The position numbers and the translations under genes were made by a program. A DNA stretch of 52,994 bases, from positions 1-52,994 of the forward strand of contig VFGU01000009.1 in NCBI GenBank assembly GCA_009392285.1. Reading direction: 5' to 3'. Numbering within the stretch: the first letter of the stretch is position 1; every line of letters begins with the position of its first letter. Below, piece by piece: positions 9,387 through 18,025 of the stretch. Below the pieces are notes generated by a model. The model was not told the DNA's origin and did no database searches. It saw only the letters and a program-made list of their open reading frames with translations. The stretch comes from SAR202 cluster bacterium (GTDB lineage Bacteria > Chloroflexota > Dehalococcoidia > Lucifugimonadales > Lucifugimonadaceae).

Positions 9387-12300
9387 TTCTTAACCTCATA
9401 AATAGTAGTTTTATTATTTTGATATATTATATTTAATAATTTGCTTTCTACTAGATCGGCTATTGATTCAATTCCTTCATTCGGGTAATAAGATTTTTCT
9501 TGTTCACCTATAATTACCAACTTAACATCATATTTGTTGAGTATGTTTATCTTTTTGCTTACGTCTAACGTCGAGTAAAATTCATTGACATCATTTTTTC
9601 TTTCATTTATTAATGAGGTTTTATATTCTCTTTGCTGTGTCTGATGCCAATCCCAACCTATTACAGTCGGGAATCCTGTATATATAGAAAATCTATTTCC
9701 CCATGTATATAAAGGAGACAGGCCCTCAATTATATTTTTTGTTTTTCTTTCATTTTCTTTTAGCCAATTTATAGCATCTAAATCATACTTTAGAGTTATA
9801 GATGTAGAATTATTTTTGTATTCAGCCTTTTCTGCAAATTTTGATCCATTTAGAGTAAAACTCGTATCAACAAATCTATCCTGAACTCTGCTTATTGTTC
9901 CAAAAATAGGGAAGAGCATTCCTGATAAAAACAGGAATCCAACAACTGGATAGAAGAAAAATAGCATAGATTTCTTTTTTAAAGAGTTTGAAAGTTGCAA
10001 AATTAAGAAAGAGGATGCAATAGAAATTAGAATCCAAATTTGAAGATAGAATTTGAAGAAAGTATTCATTCGCCCAATATCATTTTGAACTTTGAATATT
10101 TCTACGAAAATTGCCATCAGTAATGCTGTAATGAGCATTGTAATGATTTGGGGATAAAATTTATTCTTATCAAATTTATTCCTTATCTTAGGCAATAATA
10201 TACTGATCATAAATATAAAAACTACAGTTAGGCTTAGGTAATGGATTTCTAGAAAATCAAATATTCTAGTATTAAATTCATTTGAGATAAAGCCTGTAAA
10301 TGGAGAGTTAAAATTGAGATGAAAAGGCAAGAAAAGTAAGTAGCCAATAAAAATTATTGCTCCAGTGTATGATATCGCCGCTTTTATTGTATATAAAGGA
10401 TTTCGCCAGTTTCTAAAGTAAATTAATGAAAAACTGAATATTAAAAATAATTGAACAGGAACCATCCATGTGTTGGTAACCCACGAAACCCCTAATAATA
10501 AAGAGTTAAACAAGATTGTAGATGAATAAAAGTGCCAAGAATTATTTTTTATTTTTGAAAAACTTAAGGTTAAGAAAGTTAAGCTTAGAATCATAATTGG
10601 AATCCCTATCATGTGAGGATGCAAGTCAGCAAACAAAAAGGAAAAAAATGGAAACTCTGAAATTTCATAACCTAAAGAATCCTGAGGAAGAACCCTAGAA
10701 GGTTGCCAGTAATCGATTTCAAATAATTTGCTAAAGGATCCAGATTTAACCTTGTTAAACATTTGAATAAAAGGTTGAAAATTTCCAAAAATTAATGTCG
10801 TTGAAACCGTTATCATTGGAAGAAGTATTTTACTTTTAGATATATTACTCGCTAGGCTCCACAATCCAGTAAGTGAAATAGCAAATACTGTTGCCACAGC
10901 TAAATTAAATCCTATATAAGGACTTACCTGAGAAAGTTTAATTAGCATTCCAAATATAAAAAATCCAAAATAATAATAATTCATTATTGCCCCAGAAAAC
11001 CAAGGATCAATTGGAGGCATATAGTTAGAATTCAGAATTGCATTTAGATAGGCAAGTTCCATGGGCTTTTCGCCGCCTCTATATGGATGCCATAAGTCCG
11101 GATTAATACTTCTTATTAATAAAAAAACTATAAAAGAAGCCGCAAAGATCAATTCATATTTTATAAAAGAGTTTTTATTTTTATAAATAAAAGCCACCAA
11201 CTTTTTTCTATTCTTAATAAATAAAATTAAAGAGATGCTAAAAATAATAAAAATTAAAAAATATAAATTAGATAAATTGAATATGAGTAAATTAAATGAA
11301 AGACATATCCATGATATAAATGAAAACAAAATTAAAGATATTATTTTTATTGAACCTATAAAAGGGAATTTTGAGTATTTAAAAACTAACCATAATAATG
11401 GTATTGATATGATTGATAACATTTGCAAAACAATATACCAAGATATTGCTGATAAAATTGATCCACTAGAATTAAAAAAACCAACATATGAATTGCCATA
11501 AGTGTCGTTAATTTTTTCTTGATTTAGTCTATTTAGATAATTTTTATTATGACTTATGTTAATAATTTTATTGAAAATCTCATCAGAAGAAAGATTTTCT
11601 ATGTTTTTAAAAATAAAAGTTTCTGGATGATCATATGCAGAAAAACTTTCGTCTGTCCAGCCAAGATTTATTCCAAATTTATTTGTTTGGTAATCATCAA
11701 AATCTATATTTTTTATCCTGCTGAAAGGATTCGAATTGTACGAAAACCCTAAATATGATGGACTTGTTATATTTGACCTAATTAATTTATAGCCAAGATC
11801 TTCTGAAAAAAGTTTTCTATAATAATTGGTTGTTAAAGGATATCTTTCTTCAAGCCTTGGAATAGTTGAAACCAGTCTTTTAGTAGTTAAATATACTCCA
11901 TCAGAAGATGATAAAAGAGTTGCCATCCCTCTTGCTTTGGTGACAGAATCGTTATCATATAAATTTAATTCTTTTGTTATATATGTTTTATTAGTTCTTA
12001 ATGCTTCATCCCAGTGTTCTTTTAATAAAATGTCCCCTTCTTCAAACTCTCTATCTATAAACTTTCCTGCAGTTAATGCTTCATGTTCATTTGAATATAT
12101 TTGAATAAAACTAAATGTGTAATGCAATGAACCAAATAGCAATATAGCAACTATTGTTATATATATTTTTTTGTACTTTCCTGATTTTGATAATAAATAT
12201 GAAATCATGTACGAAGAGAATATGCTGATCACAGGTATTATTGGCAACATATATCTTAAAAATTTTGTATGAATTGCTCCAAAGAAACCAAAGTATACAA

Positions 12301-13258
12301 AGAACCATAAAAATAATATCAATAAATTTCTACGATTAGTTATCTCTAATTTCTTTATTACAAATAAAGTTGAAAAAATTCCTAATAAGCCTCCTATTGG
12401 CCCTAATGAAGTTTTTATTAACTGACTTAAGTGATAAATGTATGGCGATGTATTTATATATTGTCTAGTATATGGAAAATCAATTAGACCCCGCGCCATG
12501 TCAGATTGAGTTTCTGAGGCTGCCAAGAAGGTATCAAAATTAATTAATGAAAATGGATTTAATATAAAAAAGGTAAGAAAAGATAGAAATAAAAGAAAAG
12601 CGGTATACTTCGACAAATCAATCAACCTCGCTTTTAAGGAGGTCTGGCGAATATTAAATATAATCGTGATTAATACAACCCCTAAGATTAAGAGTGAACT
12701 AATTTTTATAGATAATGAAACACCAAAAAGAATCCCGACTATTGCTATTCTCTTTATAGTTAATTTTTCATTTAATTTAATACAATAGAAAATTATTAAA
12801 GTTAAAAAAAAGGTAAGAAAAGTATCAACAACAAAAAAATGCGAAGTCTGAATTGCTAAAACACAAATTGAATAAAAGAAACTGGCGAGTATTCCAGATA
12901 AATTTGAATGCAATTTTCTTCCAATTAGTCCAACAATAACTATTGTGAGTGAATCAAAAACTGAACTTAGAATTCTTCCAGGAAATCTCAATTCATAAAC
13001 ATTCCATTCCTTGTTTAGCGAGAATATTTCTAGGATGTACAAGGGAAGGGTTCCATAGTTATACCAGCCTGGATCAAGATTGCTTAAATTCATCTGGTTG
13101 GAAATCATTAGGAGTTGTCTTTCATCAGGATGAAACAGTAAACCTTGATCCCAATTTATCCCATAAAATCTCAACAGAAAGCCTATCATCGAAATGGCAA
13201 TAACTATAAGATAAAAATGCTTTTCTTTTATAAAATTAACAATTTTTTCATTAATCAT
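9383..13258 (-). CDS. Fusion of a GT39/ArnT-like glycosyltransferase with a DUF2298 'YYY' membrane protein
   Basis: This is a very large integral membrane protein of 1291 residues. The N-terminal half (about 1-520) looks like a PMT/ArnT GT-C glycosyltransferase: FHPDERQLL near residues 40-50 holds the acidic pair expected in the first lumenal loop, followed by many transmembrane helices and a soluble segment. The C-terminal half (about 690-1290) is DUF2298, the family named for Tyr-Tyr-Tyr and known mainly from Chloroflexota and archaea: WHPYRGGEKP, DPWFSGAIMNYYYFG near 765, FADLHPHMIG near 878, and WDWHQTQQRE near 1201. It probably transfers lipid-linked sugars onto envelope acceptors outside the membrane. 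It lies 16 bp from the divergent M16 gene and 4 nt into the downstream HAD gene. Confidence 0.88.
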   Translation of the reverse strand: MINEKIVNFIKEKHFYLIVIAISMIGFLLRFYGINWDQGLLFHPDERQLLMISNQMNLSNLDPGWYNYGTLPLYILEIFSLNKEWNVYELRFPGRILSSVFDSLTIVIVGLIGRKLHSNLSGILASFFYSICVLAIQTSHFFVVDTFLTFFLTLIIFYCIKLNEKLTIKRIAIVGILFGVSLSIKISSLLILGVVLITIIFNIRQTSLKARLIDLSKYTAFLLFLSFLTFFILNPFSLINFDTFLAASETQSDMARGLIDFPYTRQYINTSPYIYHLSQLIKTSLGPIGGLLGIFSTLFVIKKLEITNRRNLLILFLWFFVYFGFFGAIHTKFLRYMLPIIPVISIFSSYMISYLLSKSGKYKKIYITIVAILLFGSLHYTFSFIQIYSNEHEALTAGKFIDREFEEGDILLKEHWDEALRTNKTYITKELNLYDNDSVTKARGMATLLSSSDGVYLTTKRLVSTIPRLEERYPLTTNYYRKLFSEDLGYKLIRSNITSPSYLGFSYNSNPFSRIKNIDFDDYQTNKFGINLGWTDESFSAYDHPETFIFKNIENLSSDEIFNKIINISHNKNYLNRLNQEKINDTYGNSYVGFFNSSGSILSAISWYIVLQMLSIISIPLLWLVFKYSKFPFIGSIKIISLILFSFISWICLSFNLLIFNLSNLYFLIFIIFSISLILFIKNRKKLVAFIYKNKNSFIKYELIFAASFIVFLLIRSINPDLWHPYRGGEKPMELAYLNAILNSNYMPPIDPWFSGAIMNYYYFGFFIFGMLIKLSQVSPYIGFNLAVATVFAISLTGLWSLASNISKSKILLPMITVSTTLIFGNFQPFIQMFNKVKSGSFSKLFEIDYWQPSRVLPQDSLGYEISEFPFFSFLFADLHPHMIGIPIMILSLTFLTLSFSKIKNNSWHFYSSTILFNSLLLGVSWVTNTWMVPVQLFLIFSFSLIYFRNWRNPLYTIKAAISYTGAIIFIGYLLFLPFHLNFNSPFTGFISNEFNTRIFDFLEIHYLSLTVVFIFMISILLPKIRNKFDKNKFYPQIITMLITALLMAIFVEIFKVQNDIGRMNTFFKFYLQIWILISIASSFLILQLSNSLKKKSMLFFFYPVVGFLFLSGMLFPIFGTISRVQDRFVDTSFTLNGSKFAEKAEYKNNSTSITLKYDLDAINWLKENERKTKNIIEGLSPLYTWGNRFSIYTGFPTVIGWDWHQTQQREYKTSLINERKNDVNEFYSTLDVSKKINILNKYDVKLVIIGEQEKSYYPNEGIESIADLVESKLLNIIYQNNKTTIYEVKN

Positions 13259-13274
13259 GGTTTAATTATTCATC

Positions 13275-14546
13275 ATGAACAACTTCAAAACAATAAAATT
13301 GCAAAATGGTGCAACTGTTATTACTGTTCCAATGCAAAATACTAATGCAACAACTGTAGTTTTGTTTTTTGGTGCAGGCTCTAGATATGAAACACCTGAT
13401 ATTGCTGGATCATCGCATTTATTCGAACATTTATTATTTAAAGGGACTCAAAAAAGAAAAACTCCTAAAGAAATTGCTGAAATAGTCGAATCAAAAGGAG
13501 GAATTCTAAATGCATATACTGACAAAGAGTCTACGGGCTACTGGTGTAAAATGCCCTCAGAATTTTATCTTGATGGATTAGATGTTTTAGTTGATATGGC
13601 TAAAGATCCTTTAATAAAAAAGAAAGATTTGGAGTTAGAAAAAAATGTTGTATATGAAGAGATAAAGGCTTTTATGGATTCAGCTGGTAGTAGAGCATCA
13701 AACAAGGCTGATCAGCATATTTGGCCCAATCAACCTATGGGTGTAGATGTTGCAGGTTCAATAGAAACTGTTAAAGCTACTTCAAAGGAAGATTTAATAA
13801 AATATCTCAATAAACAATATACTTCTTCCAATGCGGTTCTAGTTGTTTCTGGGAATCTTGAGCACGAAGAAGTAGTTCGTGCATCTGAGAAAGCTTTTAA
13901 GGGTTTTAGAGAAGGCGATCCAATGAAATTCTCTCCATCCTCTTATTATAATGACAAACCTTTGACGGTTTTAGACAAAATGGAAACAAATCAGTCCCAT
14001 TTGACAATTGCTTTCAAGAATTTTTCATTAGTTGATGAACTAAGACATGCCTCTTTGGTGCTATCTGTGCTACTTGGTGGCGGCATGACTAGCAGACTTT
14101 TTGAGCAGGTTAGAGAAAAGCGTGGCTTAGCATATTCAGTAAATTCTACATCTCATGGTTACTCAGACTGCGGAGTTTTTTACATAGATGCTGGGATTGC
14201 TCCTGAAAATACAGAAGAGACTTTTAAAGTGATAATAGAAGAAATCAAAAAAGTAAAAAACGATTTGAGTAAAGAAGAAATGGAATCCTCCAAAGAATTA
14301 ATTAAGGGAAGAATGATGATGAGATATGAAGATTCTAGGTCAATTGCTATGAATTATGGAACGCAGTATCTCTTAACTAATAGAATTATATCAATTGAAG
14401 AGAGTCTTGAAATGCTAAAAAAAGTTACTTTGAGCGATATTTTTAAGGCTTATGAGTATATCTTTGATAATTCAACAATTGTTGTTTCAGTTGCAGGATC
14501 TGTGGAAAATATTCCAGATTTGACTAAAAATTCACAAATTTTCTAA
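13275..14546 (+). CDS. M16-family zinc peptidase
   Basis: The 423-residue protein is a single-chain M16B-type protease resembling the processing-peptidase beta subunit. It has the inverted zinc motif HxxEH (H48, E51, H52 in SSHLFEHLLF) with the third ligand in YEEI (E128/E129), and the conserved GGGMTSRLFEQVREKRGLAYSV block near residue 270. It probably degrades or processes small peptides. It is transcribed alone; its start leaves only 16 bp to the divergent membrane-glycosyltransferase gene, so the promoter must overlap that gene. Confidence 0.92.
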   Translation: MNNFKTIKLQNGATVITVPMQNTNATTVVLFFGAGSRYETPDIAGSSHLFEHLLFKGTQKRKTPKEIAEIVESKGGILNAYTDKESTGYWCKMPSEFYLDGLDVLVDMAKDPLIKKKDLELEKNVVYEEIKAFMDSAGSRASNKADQHIWPNQPMGVDVAGSIETVKATSKEDLIKYLNKQYTSSNAVLVVSGNLEHEEVVRASEKAFKGFREGDPMKFSPSSYYNDKPLTVLDKMETNQSHLTIAFKNFSLVDELRHASLVLSVLLGGGMTSRLFEQVREKRGLAYSVNSTSHGYSDCGVFYIDAGIAPENTEETFKVIIEEIKKVKNDLSKEEMESSKELIKGRMMMRYEDSRSIAMNYGTQYLLTNRIISIEESLEMLKKVTLSDIFKAYEYIFDNSTIVVSVAGSVENIPDLTKNSQIF

Positions 14547-14600
14547 AAAATTGCATATAAAATTATTGAATACCAGATAAGTAATAAGTTAAATTTTATC

Positions 14601-14618
14601 CATATTAAAAACAATATG
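14601..14618. promoter_or_regulatory. Inverted repeat before the XRE regulator gene
   Basis: CATATT-AAAAAC-AATATG is a perfect 6-bp inverted repeat ending 7 nt before the XRE gene start. Its position suggests an autoregulatory operator or a structure at the ribosome site. The arms are AT-rich, so chance is a real alternative. Confidence 0.3.
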
Positions 14619-14625
14619 AATAATT

Positions 14626-14979
14626 ATGTGGAATTCTGAATCAATTAAAGAGTTAAGAAAATCCTTGGATTTATCGCAAAGTGCGTTTTCTAAAAAATTA
14701 GGAATCAGACAGCAAACAGTGAGTGAGTGGGAAACCGGAGTTTATTCTCCTAGGGGTGGCTCAATTACATTACTTGATATGGTTGCAAAAGAAGTGCAAG
14801 GTGATTATAGAAATATTATAGCGGCTGAGAATTATGAATCATCAATTAAAGTTGTAGAAAAACAGGACAAACCGCCTGTTGAGAAGAAAATAACTGAAAA
14901 AGTGAATAATAAGCGAAGCAACTTTGTTTATTATGGAAATGTTTCAAGTTCAAATAATGGTCAACTACTTCCTATATAG
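14626..14979 (+). CDS. XRE-family helix-turn-helix regulator
   Basis: The 117-residue protein has an N-terminal XRE/Cro-type HTH (residues 6-58): LRKSLDLSQSAFSKKLGIRQ followed by QTVSEWETG. The remaining half is charged, low in predicted order and ends in a Ser/Asn/Gly-rich tail. There is no toxin, phage or peptidase neighbour, so it looks like a stable chromosomal regulator rather than an antitoxin. Its 3' end overlaps the convergent oligoribonuclease gene by 19 nt. Target genes are unknown. Confidence 0.85.
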   Translation: MWNSESIKELRKSLDLSQSAFSKKLGIRQQTVSEWETGVYSPRGGSITLLDMVAKEVQGDYRNIIAAENYESSIKVVEKQDKPPVEKKITEKVNNKRSNFVYYGNVSSSNNGQLLPI

Positions 14980-15536
14980 TCTGGATCTGAAAAGAAGTAT
15001 TGCCTGAGCCATTTTAGTTCCTCAATGCTTTCTTGGATATCTTCCATCGCGAGATGCGTCTTATTTTTTTCAGGAAATTTGGTTTCTGGGTACCATCTTT
15101 GAACTAATTCTTTTATTGAAGAAACATCGATCATTCTATAGAACAGATATTCTTCTAATTTTGGCATTTCTTTTCTTAGAAATTTTCTATCAACCCAAAT
15201 TGAGTTTCCGCACAATATCCCTTTATTAGGTTCAATTCTCTTTGAAATAAACTTAAATACTAAATCTTCAACATCATTTAATGAATAATTAGATTCTTCA
15301 ACTCTTTTAAGTAGTCCAGATTTTGTATGTTGATTAAGTGACCATGATTCAATCGTTTTTAGTTCTTTTTTAGTTCTATTTATTGCTAAACCTAACTTCG
15401 AATCAGGAAATTTATCAGTTATATTTAACTTTTCATCCGTAATTATTACAGCAATTTCTAATATTACGTTCTCATCTCCCAATCCTGTCATTTCAAGATC
15501 TATCCAGATGAGATTATTTTGACTTGGGTGTAACAT
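14961..15536 (-). CDS. orn: Oligoribonuclease (DEDDh 3'-5' exonuclease)
   Basis: Orn degrades 2-5 nt RNA fragments (nanoRNA and linear cyclic-dinucleotide products) to mononucleotides. At 191 residues it has family length and all DEDDh residues: D13 and E15 in WIDLEMTG, D116 in NSIWVDRKFL, and H161 and D166 in HLAMED. The start is ATG at 15536; TATAAT ends 6 nt upstream with no Shine-Dalgarno, the arrangement expected for a leaderless mRNA. It is divergent from xth and overlaps the XRE gene tail by 19 nt. Confidence 0.96.
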   Translation of the reverse strand: MLHPSQNNLIWIDLEMTGLGDENVILEIAVIITDEKLNITDKFPDSKLGLAINRTKKELKTIESWSLNQHTKSGLLKRVEESNYSLNDVEDLVFKFISKRIEPNKGILCGNSIWVDRKFLRKEMPKLEEYLFYRMIDVSSIKELVQRWYPETKFPEKNKTHLAMEDIQESIEELKWLRQYFFSDPDYIGSS

Positions 15537-15542
15537 ACTTTA

Positions 15543-15550
15543 ATTATAAT
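15543..15550. promoter_or_regulatory. Symmetric -10 element shared by orn and exonuclease III
   Basis: ATTATAAT supplies TATAAT on both strands in the 35-bp spacer between orn and xth. On the minus strand it places the orn start codon at about +1. On the plus strand it leaves a leader of roughly 15 nt before ATG 15572. Predicted from sequence. Confidence 0.5.
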
Positions 15551-15571
15551 ATACTTTTTTTCTTAATAATT

Positions 15572-16357
15572 ATGAAAATCATTTCTTGGAATGTAAATGG
15601 AATAAGAGCCTGCCTTAAAAAAGGACTAGAGGAATTTATATCACACCATTCTCCAGATATTATGTGCATTCAGGAAACAAAAGCAGATCAAAGCCAAGTT
15701 GACTTAAATATAGGTTCATATGAAATGTTTTGGAATAGTGCAGAAAGAAAGGGATATTCAGGAACTTTAATAATTTCAAAGGAAAAAATAAAAGAAGTTA
15801 AATATGGCATAGGAATAGAAAAGCATGATAATGAGGGTCGAGTTATTACAATTGATTTAGGAAATATATTTATTGTTAATGTATATGTTCCTAATTCAGG
15901 CTCAGACAGAAAAGAACCGCTTAAGCGGCTAGATTATAGAACTCAAGAATGGGATGTGGACTTCCTTAATTATTTAAAGTCTTTGGCAGATAAAAAGCCT
16001 CTTATTGCTTGTGGAGATTTTAATGTTGCTCACCAAGAAATAGATATTGCCAATCCATCTTCTAATAGAGGTAACTCGGGTTTTACTGACGAAGAAAGAG
16101 AAAGTTTTTCAACTTTTTTATCAGAGGGATTTGTGGATGTTTTTAGAGAGAAGGATTCATCATCAAGACCATATACATGGTGGAGTTATATGGGAAGTGC
16201 TTATAAAAATAATACAGGCTGGAGAATTGATTATTTTCTTGCCTCAAAAACGATTTTGCCTCTAATTCATAGTGAGGAAGTATTAATATCTCCTCCAGAT
16301 GACTTAGGCGAAAGAAAATCTGATCACTCTCCTATAAAAATTGAATTAGATATCTAA
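15572..16357 (+). CDS. xth: Exodeoxyribonuclease III / AP endonuclease
   Basis: This 261-residue enzyme cleaves at abasic sites and trims 3' blocked ends in base excision repair. It begins MKIISWNVNGIRA and carries the catalytic Glu in CIQETKAD, the GDFNVAHQEID segment, TWWSYM and the terminal KSDHSPI Asp-His motif of the EEP fold. I chose ATG 15572 because the reading frame extends upstream to 15524 only through the orn start and promoter, with non-conserved residues. It probably forms a two-gene unit with the Smr gene 15 nt downstream. Confidence 0.95.
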   Translation: MKIISWNVNGIRACLKKGLEEFISHHSPDIMCIQETKADQSQVDLNIGSYEMFWNSAERKGYSGTLIISKEKIKEVKYGIGIEKHDNEGRVITIDLGNIFIVNVYVPNSGSDRKEPLKRLDYRTQEWDVDFLNYLKSLADKKPLIACGDFNVAHQEIDIANPSSNRGNSGFTDEERESFSTFLSEGFVDVFREKDSSSRPYTWWSYMGSAYKNNTGWRIDYFLASKTILPLIHSEEVLISPPDDLGERKSDHSPIKIELDI

Positions 16358-16372
16358 TAGATTGGAACTAGA

Positions 16373-16609
16373 GTGGAAAAAATATCAATAGACTTGCATG
16401 GCATGAGATATGGTGAAGCTAAAATCGCAATCGAAAACCATATTATCGATTGTGTTAACTCTAATTATTCTCATGTCAGAATAGTTCATGGCCATGGCAC
16501 AGGTACATTAAGAAATTTAACTAAAGAAATTTTTGATAAATCTAAATTTATTGGTGAATTTTATTTAGAGCATAATTTTATAGCCACTATTGGGAAGATT
16601 AATTATTAA
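16373..16609 (+). CDS. Stand-alone Smr domain protein
   Basis: This 78-residue protein is essentially one Smr domain, as found at the C-terminus of MutS2: IDLHGMRYGEA (residues 6-16) and HGHGTGTLR (39-47), the two signature motifs. Smr domains bind or nick nucleic acids; the small stand-alone form has no fixed role. The start is GTG at 16373. It follows xth by 15 nt, which suggests a link to nucleic-acid repair or decay. Its 3' end overlaps the convergent glycosyltransferase gene by 11 nt. Confidence 0.9.
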   Translation: MEKISIDLHGMRYGEAKIAIENHIIDCVNSNYSHVRIVHGHGTGTLRNLTKEIFDKSKFIGEFYLEHNFIATIGKINY

Positions 16610-17714
16610 ATAGTTTTTTTATTTCAGAAATTAAATATTCAGTAACTATGGATGGTTCAAATCTTCTTGCTGAAAAATCCATATTTTCTTTTAATTCTTT
16701 TGATATATTTTCTTCTTTCAGAATTCTCAAAGTTTTTTCTGATAATTCCTGAATATCTTTAACATTTGCTAGCAACCCTGACCTCCCACCTTCTAAAACT
16801 TCCGTGGTCCCTCCTGGGCTATTTGTAGCCACTATTGGAGTTCCAAGTATTTGACTTTCTATAAGAACATTTGGGAGCCCCTCATATAGTGAAGTTAATA
16901 AAAAAACCTTCGAATATTTAAAAAATTTATAAGGATTTTTACTATACCCAATTAATTTAATTTGATTTCCAATTTCTGGATTATTCAATTTAAATTCTTC
17001 TACTAATTTTCTTTGCGGGCCATCTCCAACAATTAATAATTTTGAATTCAATTCATTTGTAATAATTTCAAAAGTTTTAAGTAAGGTTGGTATATCCTTT
17101 TGAAAAGACAATCTTCCAACATACAATATAATCGGCTCAGAACTCTTTGAGATCCAGGTATCAGCAACCTCTTCCTCAGATAACTTAATAATATTTTTTG
17201 AAGATGATGGATTTAAAATTTTTATAACTTTTGCAGATTCGTTTATATAATTTTTCTTTAGATCTTCGCAAACCGAATCAGAATTTCCATAAATTAGATC
17301 TGCATTACGATAAGTCATTTTTACTAAAAATTTTAGTAGTAATTTTTTTAATAAATTGTATTGTTTTAGGGTTGAAGAAAGATGAAGCCTTTCCGATAGA
17401 ATTGTTTTAGGTTTATATTTTGAAATCACTGAAGATAGAATTGCAACTATATTTGCATAATATTGAGCTGAAATTAAGATGTCTGGTTTTTTTTCATTCA
17501 GCATCTTGGATAATTTAAATAATGACAATATTGACCTTGAGGTATTCAGTGAAATTATTTCAATTCTATCATTTTGATTTAATGAATTTTTATTTTGATT
17601 AAGGGTAACTATAGTAACTTTATTACCTTTGTCTATAAGTTGGTCTGATAAAGTTAAGAAACTCTTTTCTACCCCTCCAATATTCATATGGGGTATAAAA
17701 ATAAAATAGTTCAT
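16599..17714 (-). CDS. GT4-family glycosyltransferase
   Basis: The 371-residue GT-B protein has the N-terminal GGVEKSF loop (residues 13-19), the Rossmann start of the donor domain IILYVGRLSFQKD near 195-207, the EX7E motif in SLYEGLPNVLIESQ and the phosphate-binding SPGGTTEVLEGG stretch. Such enzymes transfer sugar from nucleotide-sugars to envelope glycans. It shares 1 nt (TAATG) with the glutaredoxin stop, so it is the last gene of the cinA-to-GT run. Donor and acceptor are unknown. Confidence 0.92.
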   Translation of the reverse strand: MNYFIFIPHMNIGGVEKSFLTLSDQLIDKGNKVTIVTLNQNKNSLNQNDRIEIISLNTSRSILSLFKLSKMLNEKKPDILISAQYYANIVAILSSVISKYKPKTILSERLHLSSTLKQYNLLKKLLLKFLVKMTYRNADLIYGNSDSVCEDLKKNYINESAKVIKILNPSSSKNIIKLSEEEVADTWISKSSEPIILYVGRLSFQKDIPTLLKTFEIITNELNSKLLIVGDGPQRKLVEEFKLNNPEIGNQIKLIGYSKNPYKFFKYSKVFLLTSLYEGLPNVLIESQILGTPIVATNSPGGTTEVLEGGRSGLLANVKDIQELSEKTLRILKEENISKELKENMDFSARRFEPSIVTEYLISEIKKLFNN

Positions 17715-17989
17715 TATTTTAAGGAAAGTTTACTAATTGCTTTTGCTAATTCTGAATCAGTTGGCTCGCTTAAAACTATTTCGTCTTTAGAATTTTTTAT
17801 TATAATTGTTGGAACTGTAGCCCTGCCATTATTTATTTTTATTACTTTTTCTTGCGCCTTTTTATCTTCAAGGATATTGATTTCTGTATAAGGAATTTTA
17901 TTATTATCCAAAAAAGCTTTACTTCTTACGCAGTCTGAGCAAAAGTTTCGGGAGTACATCAATATTTCTGGGTAAACTAAACTATTCAT
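17714..17989 (-). CDS. Glutaredoxin-like (mycoredoxin-type) thiol oxidoreductase
   Basis: The 91-residue thioredoxin-fold protein has the active-site CxxC at C17-C20 (FCSDC) and the cis-proline motif TVPT near residue 58. Length and motif fit the small glutaredoxin/NrdH/mycoredoxin group, which reduces disulfides using low-molecular-weight thiols or thioredoxin reductase. The tail after the TVPT strand is typical. It is 36 nt downstream of dnaE and translationally coupled to the glycosyltransferase. Confidence 0.9.
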   Translation of the reverse strand: MNSLVYPEILMYSRNFCSDCVRSKAFLDNNKIPYTEINILEDKKAQEKVIKINNGRATVPTIIIKNSKDEIVLSEPTDSELAKAISKLSLK

Positions 17990-18025
17990 GATTTAGATTA
18001 TATTACAGAAAGTAATTCAGTTAAA

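Noticed and set aside
15524-15571. An extended N-terminus for exonuclease III.
   Set aside because: It covers the divergent orn start and the shared -10; family homology begins exactly at ATG 15572.
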